The notes under the pieces are model-generated. The model saw only the letters and a program-made list of their open reading frames with translations. It ran no database searches and had not been told where the DNA came from. Made by a program: the position numbers and the translations under genes. Below are positions 8,432 to 16,580 of a DNA stretch of 64,000 bases, in pieces. Every line of letters starts with the position of its first letter. Within the stretch, counting starts at the first letter, position 1. The stretch lies in the IMG/VR virus record IMGVR_UViG_3300032238_001058, positions 18,625 to 82,624 of that record; one strand, 5' to 3'. Origin of the DNA: a virus.

Positions 8432-8462
8432 GCTGTTACTATTAAAAGGAAAGGCATAGTTA

Positions 8463-10748
8463 ATGGCTGACGCTAAAGCACGACTTCAAGAAATTATCGA
8501 TGCCTATCTCAATAAAGATAGTAGCGTTGTAGTTGATACAAGTATCGTTGCAGCCCACGTTGCTCAGATGAAGCTTTTTGGCATCCGCCAAGGAGTTGAA
8601 TTTTTTCCAACACAAGATAACTTTGGAGCACAACGCAAAGATTTTCTCGACCGTGTGCTTAAATACAATAAATTAGATACGCGCCTTGATTCGATCTGGG
8701 AGTATTTCCTGTGTGATGGCAAAGGCCTTTTTTACATTCGACCCACTAAACAAAACTATCGGCTTTATTATTTTCGTGAACATGAATACCGTGCTTATTA
8801 CAATGTTGATGGCGAGCTGGACGAAGTTGTAATTATCTACAGCTACAAGGTTCGCAAAGGAAATGGATTTGGGGATCAACTGAATACAACAAATCTTACA
8901 GGAACGCAAAGTACTTATAACCCTGGGGCTAAGCGTTATATCCGTTTATCTATTAAAGCTAAACAGATTGAAGAAACTCACTCCGATTCGGAGATGACTT
9001 TCGACATGCCCACCTACGCTTTAACTGGGAGCACCAAACAGCTTAAGAACAGTCTTGGTTTTATTCCTTGCGTAGAGATTATCAATAATACTCAAGGATT
9101 CTCTAACGAAGGTTCAGGAGAATTCGACTCAGTAGCAAATCATATTTGTACACATGATGAATTGATGCGCACTATGCGCAAAAATATTACGTTCTTTGGT
9201 AACCCAACACTTCTTTCTTCTCGTCCCAAGACGGACTTGATGGAAGCAGGTGGGGATTCTGTAGTTCAGCGCCCGTCTATTGCCGCTAATTCGGGCTTCA
9301 CAAGTCCTGCTGCATTAAGTCGATCTACTTTTAAAGCTGATCCGGTTAGCCGTGGTGTAGATGGACAGATCCGAGTTCCACGCGTAATTGCAAACCTAGA
9401 GCCCAACGACCGAGTTGGATACATTGTTCCAGATGCCATCACTGGTGACCAAAACTCATTTGCTCGTCAATATCGTGAAGAGATCCGCACTGCTTTGGGT
9501 GGTGTCGATGAACTGTCCATTTCCGCAGGCGTTACCGCAACAGAATACAAATCATTATTTGGTCGTGTTGCAGCGACATCTAAGAAAAAAGCAAATGCTA
9601 TTTATACTCATGGCATCTCTCGTTGTCTTGAGTTAATTATTTACCAAGAAGAACAATTGTTCAAGACAACTCTTGGTATCGCAGCAGGCCTTGAGAAACC
9701 CGTGGATCTGGCAGATGGAGCAACTCCGGAAGAAGAATCTGCTTATCAAGAAGCGATGAAAAAATACAACGAGATGTTGAAAAAACTTATGATGGCTTGT
9801 GTGGAAACACAACAGATCCCACCCAAAGTTATTGGTCTTATTCCTGACGGTGATGTAACAGTGTTATGGCGCTGGTTGGGTCCTGTTTATGAAGACTCTA
9901 CGCAGGACATCCTTAACAACTCCATCGTGGTACGCAACCTACAAGAATTAGGTGTTGATAGCATTGAAGCACTGAAATACCTCTTCCCGTCTAAGACGGA
10001 TGAGGAAAGGGCCGAGATGTTATCTGGGTTCCCTTTCAGGATGGTGAACGAATTGCAGGGTGCTTATTCTCAATTCGCTCGCTTAGTGGGGGGCATGATG
10101 CAGACCCCTCACCCACAGGCGCCGGATTTACCGATGGCTGCGGATCCAAGATTGGATTTAACTCCGTATCTGTATCGAACTTTAGAAGCTTTACAAAAGG
10201 AGATGAGTTATGCAGGACGCTACCGTCCAATCGATCCCACAGACGAGCCAATCACCAGTGGCGGTGGCTCCGAGCAGCTACGTGGTTCCGGCCCAAGCTC
10301 CGGCACCTCAAGCTCCGGTGGGGATGCCGGTTCAGTATCAGGTGGGTACCAGCTACCCCCAAGCAGTACCACAGGCGGCCCCCAATTACCAATCAGCCCC
10401 TACGCAGTACGCCCCCCAATCCCAACCGGCAGCTCCGACCAACCCCTGGGAGTCGGCGTTCAACAAAGTAGTGGGACTGTTGAGCAGTCCAGTTCAATCC
10501 CCGTTCCAGGGTCAGTCATCTCCGACGACGCAATACGCCCCGGCGAATTACGGTCAGCAGTACAGCAACCCAGCTACGCAACAATCGGCTCCGCAGACCT
10601 GGTCACCCAACCAGGACTACTCGCCCAGCTCTTCCCAAACCTCCTCGGGTCCGTCCTTGGCGGAAGTAGCGGATTACCTGGGGTGGAGCAACGAAACGCG
10701 CCAAGTAATCGACGCGTACGGTCTAGAAGCACCCGCAATCCTAAATAA
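8463..10748 (+). CDS. Portal (head-tail connector) protein
   Basis: 761 residues. Residues 1-590 are a mixed alpha/beta body of the size and composition of podovirus-type portals; it directly precedes the scaffold and capsid genes. The portal ring is the DNA entry channel and terminase docking site. From about residue 583 the protein turns into a Ser/Gly/Pro/Gln low-complexity tail that is fully overlapped by the scaffold gene in another frame for 539 bases. Either this tail is truly translated or the recorded frame runs on past an ancestral stop. The assignment rests on context and size rather than one motif. Confidence 0.8.
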   Translation: MADAKARLQEIIDAYLNKDSSVVVDTSIVAAHVAQMKLFGIRQGVEFFPTQDNFGAQRKDFLDRVLKYNKLDTRLDSIWEYFLCDGKGLFYIRPTKQNYRLYYFREHEYRAYYNVDGELDEVVIIYSYKVRKGNGFGDQLNTTNLTGTQSTYNPGAKRYIRLSIKAKQIEETHSDSEMTFDMPTYALTGSTKQLKNSLGFIPCVEIINNTQGFSNEGSGEFDSVANHICTHDELMRTMRKNITFFGNPTLLSSRPKTDLMEAGGDSVVQRPSIAANSGFTSPAALSRSTFKADPVSRGVDGQIRVPRVIANLEPNDRVGYIVPDAITGDQNSFARQYREEIRTALGGVDELSISAGVTATEYKSLFGRVAATSKKKANAIYTHGISRCLELIIYQEEQLFKTTLGIAAGLEKPVDLADGATPEEESAYQEAMKKYNEMLKKLMMACVETQQIPPKVIGLIPDGDVTVLWRWLGPVYEDSTQDILNNSIVVRNLQELGVDSIEALKYLFPSKTDEERAEMLSGFPFRMVNELQGAYSQFARLVGGMMQTPHPQAPDLPMAADPRLDLTPYLYRTLEALQKEMSYAGRYRPIDPTDEPITSGGGSEQLRGSGPSSGTSSSGGDAGSVSGGYQLPPSSTTGGPQLPISPYAVRPPIPTGSSDQPLGVGVQQSSGTVEQSSSIPVPGSVISDDAIRPGELRSAVQQPSYATIGSADLVTQPGLLAQLFPNLLGSVLGGSSGLPGVEQRNAPSNRRVRSRSTRNPK

Positions 10749-11172
10749 TTATGGTCTTCAGCTTGAAGCCATGCTGGACAGTGCTGTTGCCTGGGGCGGC
10801 AAAGCAACTGAAACTCTGAACCGTTATGCCAACTTCTCTGTTGCTGAGCATCAAGAGAATCTGGCTTACAACGAAATCCTGACAAATCCCGACGTACTTA
10901 GCGATTACACGCTGAAGTTCTTTGGTCCTGAAGGTCCGTACCCTGTGTACGAAGATGAGTCCCAGCTTGAAACCCGTGGTTATCCGACTGCTGCTGTTCA
11001 AGATTACATGAGCAACTTCCCCGCACCTCCTGCTGCTTCTGCTCCCCAACAGCCTGAAAACTTCTGGGGCAGTTTCAAGCAACAAATGGATGTAAACCCT
11101 GAGAATGCTTGGCGTCTTCTGAACCAAGCCCAACCTCAAGTCGTTGCCAACAAACTGTTTGTAATGGAGTAG
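10210..11172 (+). CDS. Capsid scaffolding protein
   Basis: 320 residues. A strong ribosome site (AAGGAG, 10197-10202) lies 7 bases before the ATG, inside the portal gene. Residues 1-150 are Pro/Gln/Ala/Ser-rich and disordered, with an NPWESAF motif near residue 79. Residues 150-260 are helical and acidic and the end is helical. Disordered N-terminus plus helical C-terminus, placed between portal and major capsid protein, is typical of phage scaffolds, including cyanophage ones. It guides shell assembly and then leaves the prohead. Confidence 0.72.
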   Translation: MQDATVQSIPQTSQSPVAVAPSSYVVPAQAPAPQAPVGMPVQYQVGTSYPQAVPQAAPNYQSAPTQYAPQSQPAAPTNPWESAFNKVVGLLSSPVQSPFQGQSSPTTQYAPANYGQQYSNPATQQSAPQTWSPNQDYSPSSSQTSSGPSLAEVADYLGWSNETRQVIDAYGLEAPAILNNYGLQLEAMLDSAVAWGGKATETLNRYANFSVAEHQENLAYNEILTNPDVLSDYTLKFFGPEGPYPVYEDESQLETRGYPTAAVQDYMSNFPAPPAASAPQQPENFWGSFKQQMDVNPENAWRLLNQAQPQVVANKLFVME

Positions 11173-11176
11173 GCAA

Positions 11177-11788
11177 ATGCAAGCACTAGGGAAAAAACAC
11201 CCTTTACTTGCATATGGAGTTCCCGCCGGTATTGGCATTGCCGCCGGCGGCCTTCTTGCTGGGCAAGGTGAAGATCCAGGAAGTATTGCTTTAGGTGGCG
11301 CCGCTGCTGCTTTAGGCGCTCGTGGTGCTTTGGGGACAGGACGCGTACTTGCTGGTAAATACAATCCAGAATTAATTGCCGCTGCACAAAAACAAGTAAC
11401 AGGTCTTGGTAATCGTCTTAGCGATGCCATGAGAAACTTGCCTGAAACCAGTAATGTAAGGCGGGCTGTTGGTAATGTTGCTGCCGACGTTGTTGCCGGA
11501 GCAGATGCGCGTTTGTTTGGTAACCCAAATTCTGGCCGCAACGCTTTAATTCCTTTTCCCACAAAAAATGTGCAAGGAAATATTGCTAAAGGGCTTACTG
11601 CTTTAGCGGTGCCTACATCCGCACTTGCTGCTGGTTTAGGTGGTGTCGCACTCGGTGCCGTACCTGGTGCCATGGGAATTCCTGGTTTCCAAGAAAAATA
11701 CATAGATCCCGAGCAATACGGCTCGAGTAATACAAGGGGTGCACTTGCAACCACTAATGGATCTATGACAACTGCGCAGTATATGTAA
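11177..11788 (+). CDS. Hypothetical Gly/Ala-rich hydrophobic virion protein
   Basis: 203 residues starting four bases after the scaffold stop. Hydrophobic Gly/Ala segments at residues 12-55 and 140-165 flank a charged helical region. The composition matches the small proteins at 325-3040, so it may be another membrane-interacting internal virion protein. No family recognised. Confidence 0.65.
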   Translation: MQALGKKHPLLAYGVPAGIGIAAGGLLAGQGEDPGSIALGGAAAALGARGALGTGRVLAGKYNPELIAAAQKQVTGLGNRLSDAMRNLPETSNVRRAVGNVAADVVAGADARLFGNPNSGRNALIPFPTKNVQGNIAKGLTALAVPTSALAAGLGGVALGAVPGAMGIPGFQEKYIDPEQYGSSNTRGALATTNGSMTTAQYM

Positions 11789-11808
11789 TTGAATAAATTA
11801 CAGCCTGC

Positions 11809-11886
11809 TAAAATTTGTGTTAGATAAGACATATGTGTCTTTATCTTTCACCCGATAAAAACACTGACACTGGAGGATAAACCAAG
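11809..11886 (+). promoter_or_regulatory. Major capsid gene leader: TAAAAT box, 5' stem-loop and strong RBS
   Basis: TAAAAT (11809-11814) could be a -10 element; a transcript starting about 7 bases later would begin at the stem-loop AGATAAGACA/TGTCTTTATCT (11822-11846, one bulge, TATG loop). GGAGG at 11872-11876 lies 10 bases before the GTG at 11887. A hairpin at the very 5' end of a capsid mRNA would slow decay; that role is inferred. Confidence 0.5.
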
Positions 11887-13050
11887 GTGTTTATTGACAA
11901 CGACTTTCCAAAGATTCTAGGGGCTGAGCTGTATCGTCCTCACCCTGCGTACATTACCGAAATGGCAGTAGAGCCTGTGGTTGTCCACGACTTTACTCGT
12001 CAACCCGGCCAAACTGTTCAGTTAGACCGCTATAAGTTCTGGGGTACCCCTGGCACTAAGGACAGCCGTGAGCGTATTGCCGACCAAACTATCGGTACCG
12101 CTAACAGCCGTAACATCACCAAGGAAAAGGTGTTGGTTGTGTTGAAAGAGTACACCGGCCCTGCAGACCCCGGCGATCCCACCCAGCCTAGCACTTTCAA
12201 GATTGCGCGTGAGACCTTGATCACCGCTCAGCGACTGCTTTTGGACAGCGGGAACCTTAATATGTTCCACCAGTCCATCGGTAGCCTGACGCTGCTTGAT
12301 GACTACCGTCGTTGGCGCGACCGCGTCTTCATTGACGAACTTGCTAAAGCTGAAGCTAACGGTCAGGCTAGCACAAGCCAGGGTGGTTACTACTTCCCCG
12401 GCGGTAAAGCAAAGGATAGCTCTGGCCGCATCTCGTACACTTCCACTGAGTACACCGCTGATGTTCAGCAGTTCTCGGTGCGTACCGACCTGTTGAACAT
12501 TGTTAAGGACCTGCGCAAGCGTAACGTCCCCACCTTTGCTGATGGTCTGTATCGCTGCATTTGCGATCCCACTTTCATGATGCACCTGCGTCGTGACCCT
12601 GACTTCCGCGAAATTGCTCGTTACGCTGGTAATCCTGGCCAAGGTATGTACATGGGTAACCCCATGCTGCCTAACAACGCTAGTTTCTACCAAGGTCCCC
12701 AAGCTGGTCAAGGTTACTTCCTGGCTGGCGAACCTGTCATGCCTACTGGCGTGCAGTTTGAAGGTGTCAAGTTCTTCGAGTCGACTAACTTCCCGACCAA
12801 GAACATCAACACTTCTTTCAATGGTGGTTCCACCTATGCTTCCCAAGAAGTTGCCCAAGGTTACTTCTTTGGTCCTCAATCGATCGGCGTGGGTATTGGC
12901 GGTCCCAATGCTCAAGTGCTGATCAACAACAACGACGATTTCAGCCGCTTTATCATATTAATTTGGCAACTTTACGCCGGTTTTGAAATTCTGAATAAGG
13001 ATTTTGTTACGACCGCGTTTAGCTTTGTGTCCGATGATGGTGGCGTCTGA
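11887..13050 (+). CDS. Major capsid protein
   Basis: 387 residues, GTG start behind GGAGG. It resembles the N4-gp56-type major capsid group: a soluble alpha/beta protein with the stretch YRCICDPTFMMHL around residue 220 and Gly/Asn-rich loops. Position directly after scaffold is diagnostic. The codons here are more GC-ending than in surrounding genes, as expected for the most highly expressed phage protein. That bias also produces a long antisense open frame, which is not a gene. The exact family was judged by eye. Confidence 0.85.
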   Translation: MFIDNDFPKILGAELYRPHPAYITEMAVEPVVVHDFTRQPGQTVQLDRYKFWGTPGTKDSRERIADQTIGTANSRNITKEKVLVVLKEYTGPADPGDPTQPSTFKIARETLITAQRLLLDSGNLNMFHQSIGSLTLLDDYRRWRDRVFIDELAKAEANGQASTSQGGYYFPGGKAKDSSGRISYTSTEYTADVQQFSVRTDLLNIVKDLRKRNVPTFADGLYRCICDPTFMMHLRRDPDFREIARYAGNPGQGMYMGNPMLPNNASFYQGPQAGQGYFLAGEPVMPTGVQFEGVKFFESTNFPTKNINTSFNGGSTYASQEVAQGYFFGPQSIGVGIGGPNAQVLINNNDDFSRFIILIWQLYAGFEILNKDFVTTAFSFVSDDGGV

Positions 13051-13082
13051 TAGTTAACCATACACTTACATAGGAAAAATAA

Positions 13083-13886
13083 ATGACCTATTTGTCTGCC
13101 AAGAAAATCTATCCCGGCAACTGGGCTGAACCCCTGAACGGCTGGTATAAGAATATCGACAATAGCCAAGACGGTACCAATGATGGTTCCAAAGGCGGCC
13201 CCACTTCTGTGCTGGCTACCCCTGGCTATCGTTATTTCCAACAGCGTGGTTACGTGGCAATTACTGCTACCTCTGGCACTGGCGCTGTTGCCTCTGCTGA
13301 TGTGATCGTTCCCTCGCCTTACCGCCAGGACGACACCCGTACCGACATCACCGGCATGGTGATCTCTGGTACCAGCACCCTCCCTGCTTACGTGTACCGC
13401 ACCGCAATCTCCGTGGCTTCTGGCTGGGGTGATAACCGCGTGGCCTCTGGTGTGTATGCAGCTACTGGTAACGTCATCTCCTTCGGTCGTAACAACAGTG
13501 GCAGCCCCACCGCTGCTTCCGGTGTTGGCGAAGGTGTGATTCAGGCTAACCTCACCTCCACCGTGTCTGGTACCCAAGCTGGCGAAATCTACTTCGCTGG
13601 TGGCACCGCTGGTTACGGCTCTGCTCCGTTCTTAATCGCCAGTGGTGCTGCTGGTGTTACTGCTGGTAACGTCAACTACGCTGCTACCGCTGCTACCACC
13701 CTGAAGGTATTCGCCAAAGAAACTGTTAACAGTACTTCTACTTCCGGTGGTTTCTATATCTCCAGTGGTGATTCCGCTGCTGGCCTTACTGGGTACCTGG
13801 TGGTTGAAGTGTGCTACATTCAACCTGATGTGGCCCCTGGTTACGAAGATATTGATGGTTACCTGACGGGTCGCACCGTTAGTTGA
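13083..13886 (+). CDS. Probable capsid decoration or head-fibre protein
   Basis: 267 residues, rich in Gly, Ala, Thr, Ser and Val, almost wholly beta, without helices or membrane segments. It shares the GC-ending codon use of the capsid gene, implying high expression. Being immediately after the major capsid gene, it is a likely decoration or head-fibre protein. AGGAAA precedes the ATG. The family was not identified. Confidence 0.6.
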   Translation: MTYLSAKKIYPGNWAEPLNGWYKNIDNSQDGTNDGSKGGPTSVLATPGYRYFQQRGYVAITATSGTGAVASADVIVPSPYRQDDTRTDITGMVISGTSTLPAYVYRTAISVASGWGDNRVASGVYAATGNVISFGRNNSGSPTAASGVGEGVIQANLTSTVSGTQAGEIYFAGGTAGYGSAPFLIASGAAGVTAGNVNYAATAATTLKVFAKETVNSTSTSGGFYISSGDSAAGLTGYLVVEVCYIQPDVAPGYEDIDGYLTGRTVS

Positions 13887-13892
13887 TTAGGT

Positions 13893-13921
13893 TAAACTAG
13901 GACCAGGTAAATACTGGTCCT
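13893..13921 (+). promoter_or_regulatory. Perfect palindrome ending at the start codon of the HhH gene
   Basis: AGGACCAG (13899-13906) and CTGGTCCT (13914-13921) form a perfect 8-bp inverted repeat with a 7-base loop; the next base is the A of the ATG at 13922. A -10-like TAAACT (13893-13898) abuts its left arm. It could be an operator over the transcription start or an mRNA hairpin that hides the AGGA ribosome site. The lysozyme gene at 23706 has the same arrangement. Confidence 0.55.
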
Positions 13922-14350
13922 ATGACAACCCTTCCGTCAATGCTTTATCAGCACAAAAAAACCGGCGCACGCGTCAAGGTTGTAAGTGAATGGGATAACG
14001 GTGACTGGTTCATGGTCGAAGATCAGGACGGTCGTCTTTTCACCGCATACAAAACTGAGCTTGTGCCTGATGAAGAAGCCACGAAAAAAGTAAAAACTCT
14101 TCAGGTAAAAGATAAAGCTGCACAAGAAGAACCACGTACCTTTCCACCGGACGTGCGTTTAAACATTAATTCAGCTACCGCACAAATGATCGCTGATCAT
14201 ATCAAAGGAGTTGGATTAAAAACAGCAAGAGAAATTAAAGACCTTCAAATGTCCTTATCGGGTGAAAGGTTCAACACTCTCGAACAACTACGACAGGTTG
14301 GACGCATTGATTGGGACGCAGTGTTTGCTGCTGATTTAATAAGGGTTTAG
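13922..14350 (+). CDS. Helix-hairpin-helix protein, possible head-tail completion factor
   Basis: 142 residues. Residues 5-45 look like a small beta barrel (SH3-like). Residues 77-142 form a ComEA-type helix-hairpin-helix pair, with LNINSATAQMI and GVGLKTAREI then a second helical hairpin. HhH motifs bind the DNA backbone without sequence preference. Location after the decoration gene suggests a role at the DNA entry vertex or in genome retention. It ends at a strong terminator, closing the head operon. Confidence 0.65.
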   Translation: MTTLPSMLYQHKKTGARVKVVSEWDNGDWFMVEDQDGRLFTAYKTELVPDEEATKKVKTLQVKDKAAQEEPRTFPPDVRLNINSATAQMIADHIKGVGLKTAREIKDLQMSLSGERFNTLEQLRQVGRIDWDAVFAADLIRV

Positions 14351-14366
14351 TTCTCATCTTCAAGTG

Positions 14367-14390
14367 CCCCTGGGAAACCGGGGGTTTTTT
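14367..14390 (+). terminator. Rho-independent terminator after the head operon
   Basis: CCCCTGG/CCGGGGG 7-bp stem (one G-T pair) with a GAAA tetraloop, followed by six T. It lies 17 bases after the stop of the HhH gene. Confidence 0.9.
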
Positions 14391-14395
14391 AATCT

Positions 14396-14402
14396 TAAAA
14401 TA
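14396..14402 (+). promoter_or_regulatory. TAAAATA late-promoter-like box
   Basis: TAAAATA directly after the terminator T-run and 24 bases before the ATG at 14420. A terminator immediately followed by a new transcription unit makes this the best-supported of the seven boxes. Confidence 0.5.
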
Positions 14403-14419
14403 GAGAATAAAACTAGATA

Positions 14420-15055
14420 ATGGCTAATCGCTCTATTGTTGATGTTGGCAAGTACCTCCAAAGATTTGGGTTAAATGTTGGTGAAAACCCAGCGTTTGGC
14501 GGTGTTAGTAGTGGGCATTCTTTAACGGGATACCATCCTTCTGGTGAAGCAATTGATATACGTGATTGGCGTCCAGATGTGGCACCTGCTTATGAAGGAG
14601 GTAAGCCAATTCCCTGGAAACAACGCACAGGTGAACTGTCATGGCGTGCAAAACAACTTAACAAATTAGGAATCTTTAACGAAGTTTTAGGCCCTGGTGA
14701 CCAAGGTCATGACACTCATGTTCACTTAGCATTACAAGGTCAACAGGCAATTACTGATCCACAACTTGAATGGCTTGCTACCGGTCGCTATAAAACACCA
14801 GAAGGCAAACTGACGGATGTAATGCCAGGTGCTACACAAACTGGTTTTGGATCAACGGCATCTACAAGTACAGGCACGGATCCAAAAGAATTTTTAGTTG
14901 GTTATTTACTTGGTACTGGATTAAGTGGTAATCCAAAAGAAAGTCCACAAACAACAATGAAACGTCAATTTGTACAGCAACTATTGCAGCCGCCTGATTC
15001 ATCTGATATGATGATGCAATTTCTTTCAACTATGCCAAATCCGTACGCTGTTTAA
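14420..15055 (+). CDS. Virion-associated M15-type peptidoglycan peptidase
   Basis: 211 residues. The first 115 residues match the zinc-binding pattern of D-Ala-D-Ala carboxypeptidase-like (M15/LAS) enzymes: HPSGEAID gives H39 and D46, and HDTHVHL gives the third metal ligand in H100-V-H102. It would cut stem peptides or crossbridges in host peptidoglycan. Residues 116-157 are a Thr/Gly/Ser linker. The C-terminal 54 residues form a separate module also found on the GH104 enzyme at 16581-17282. Placement among structural genes suggests it is carried in the virion rather than serving as the lysis enzyme. Confidence 0.75.
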   Translation: MANRSIVDVGKYLQRFGLNVGENPAFGGVSSGHSLTGYHPSGEAIDIRDWRPDVAPAYEGGKPIPWKQRTGELSWRAKQLNKLGIFNEVLGPGDQGHDTHVHLALQGQQAITDPQLEWLATGRYKTPEGKLTDVMPGATQTGFGSTASTSTGTDPKEFLVGYLLGTGLSGNPKESPQTTMKRQFVQQLLQPPDSSDMMMQFLSTMPNPYAV

Positions 15056-15094
15056 TTCACTACATCTATAATTAAAAACATACGGAAGTAAGCT

Positions 15095-15556
15095 GTGCAG
15101 CTCAGCGATTTTGACAAAAGTAGAGTCCGGTACCACCTGGGCTACTTCACGGTTTCCGTGCCGGCGGGTGACTATGCTCGTTTAGAAGAAGCTCTTAACA
15201 CGGTACCTGATTCTTATTTTTACGACAAAATTGCAATTCAAATTGGCCGTTGCGATACAGCTGAAAAGAAAACTGAAGTTGCCACTTCACCTTCTACTCG
15301 CCTTGAAAGCATTGCTGGTGACGTTGACCGTACTATTCGGTCAAGTAATGCCAAAGAAGCATTAAAAGTTTGGGATGAAATCTACCTTTACGAAACAAAT
15401 CGTTTAGCTGGTATTCTTTACGTTCCCAACTACAAAGATCCGTTCCAGGCTCGTTACCGTTACGAACGCTCTGGTGCAGAATTTATCCAGGCATTACCTG
15501 GACCAGCTGATGTTTCCGTTGGCACCCGCATCTATTTACATGAGGTTTGGAGGTAA
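15095..15556 (+). CDS. Hypothetical tail/connector protein
   Basis: 153 residues, GTG start after TACGGAAG. Mixed alpha/beta protein with many Tyr and Arg and no hydrophobic segment. No family recognised. Its position between virion enzymes and tail proteins suggests a connector or tail-completion role. Confidence 0.55.
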   Translation: MQLSDFDKSRVRYHLGYFTVSVPAGDYARLEEALNTVPDSYFYDKIAIQIGRCDTAEKKTEVATSPSTRLESIAGDVDRTIRSSNAKEALKVWDEIYLYETNRLAGILYVPNYKDPFQARYRYERSGAEFIQALPGPADVSVGTRIYLHEVWR

Positions 15557-15558
15557 TT

Positions 15559-16368
15559 ATGGCAGGATTTAATCCTTCTTTTCGCCCAGGTAGTCAAGGC
15601 AACTTAGGCACTTCTCTCAATCAACTGGGAAGTAATTTAATGGGACTTGTGCGCCCGTTTCTACAACCAACTCCGTATGGCACAAATCCCTGGGCGTCAT
15701 CCGGAGCGCAGGGTGGCCATGTAAATGTTAAATCAGGCGGCCTTAGGAACTATGGTGCCAACTATAAACAGTCTGAACAGGCCGCTGGTGCAGCCGCTGA
15801 ACGTTTCCGTCCAGGTGCCGGGTTCCCTGGTCAACAAGGAAGTTCTTCTCTTGCCGCTGAACGTGCATATCAACAAGAAGCATCTCGCGTTGCACAGCTC
15901 ACTGCACAAGACCCCGAGCTTAAGCGTTACGAATTAGCTCGTCAGAAAGCAGTTGCTGCAGGTCCTGGTTCTGCAGCCGAACAATCTGCAGAAGACCTCG
16001 GTATGCAGATGTGGGCAAAAGCAAACCCCACTCTTGCCGCAAATGTAAAACCTGGTCAAGCAGGATACGATGCAATTCAAGGAACTTTAGCCGGCAATGC
16101 TGCGCGTGCAGGGCAAGGTTTTAAAATGCAGGAACAATTAGTCCCTACCCCCCAGGGATTTCCTACTAATGTGCCGGCCATGCCACAAGGATCAGGCTAT
16201 GCCACAGGGTACAATATTACACAGCCCCTGGCGCAAACACCTGCCATTTCTTTTGGTGGTCAACAGCAGGCACCGGCTTCTACTCCTGCCACCGAAAGTA
16301 TTTTTGGCCAGCCTTCGGTTATGGATGAAAAAATGTTTGAGCAATTCCTTAAACAAATTAAAAAATAA
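15559..16368 (+). CDS. Hypothetical Gly/Gln-rich virion protein
   Basis: 269 residues. The ATG at 15559 has an ideal upstream TGGAGGTAAT and follows the previous stop by two bases, so it is preferred to an in-frame TTG at 15547. N-terminal Gly/Asn/Pro-rich disordered region, Ala/Gln/Glu helices at about 80-150, Pro/Gln linker, and a short amphipathic C-terminal helix (MFEQFLKQIKK). Function unknown. Confidence 0.65.
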   Translation: MAGFNPSFRPGSQGNLGTSLNQLGSNLMGLVRPFLQPTPYGTNPWASSGAQGGHVNVKSGGLRNYGANYKQSEQAAGAAAERFRPGAGFPGQQGSSSLAAERAYQQEASRVAQLTAQDPELKRYELARQKAVAAGPGSAAEQSAEDLGMQMWAKANPTLAANVKPGQAGYDAIQGTLAGNAARAGQGFKMQEQLVPTPQGFPTNVPAMPQGSGYATGYNITQPLAQTPAISFGGQQQAPASTPATESIFGQPSVMDEKMFEQFLKQIKK

Positions 16369-16417
16369 ACATCTGGCATTGCAACGCATGTAAGACCAGC
16401 CAACTGGACGCAGATCT

Positions 16418-16570
16418 ATGATCTATGGGTGCCAGTGTTGTCGCTTTAAACCAATGATTCTCTGCCCTAAGTTTGTTAAACGTACTTTGACTTATCTAGC
16501 TACGGCCCTTGCGCTGCAAACCGTATTTATCCCTGGTCTCAAAGCAAGTTCAAATTGGGTAGGAGAATAA
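16418..16570 (+). CDS. Candidate 50-aa Cys-rich membrane microprotein
   Basis: A 50-codon frame in the 212-bp gap between larger genes. Cys-rich N-terminus (CQCC then CPKF at residue 17), followed by a basic KR and a hydrophobic helix at about residues 24-42. A second ATG at 16454 would remove the Cys cluster. There is no strong ribosome site. Plausible small membrane protein, but unproven. Confidence 0.35.
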   Translation: MIYGCQCCRFKPMILCPKFVKRTLTYLATALALQTVFIPGLKASSNWVGE

Positions 16571-16580
16571 GGCAATCAAG

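Noticed and set aside
10741-11832. 363-codon open frame on the minus strand
   Set aside because: Antisense to the scaffold and the following gene, both with ribosome sites and coherent composition; product is low-complexity and unlike any family.
12022-12915. 297-codon minus-strand open frame
   Set aside because: Mirror of strong GC-ending codon bias in the major capsid gene; no start signal or family.
12972-13577. 201-codon minus-strand open frame
   Set aside because: Antisense to the decoration-type gene and explained by the same codon bias; His/Ala/Gly-rich and not protein-like.
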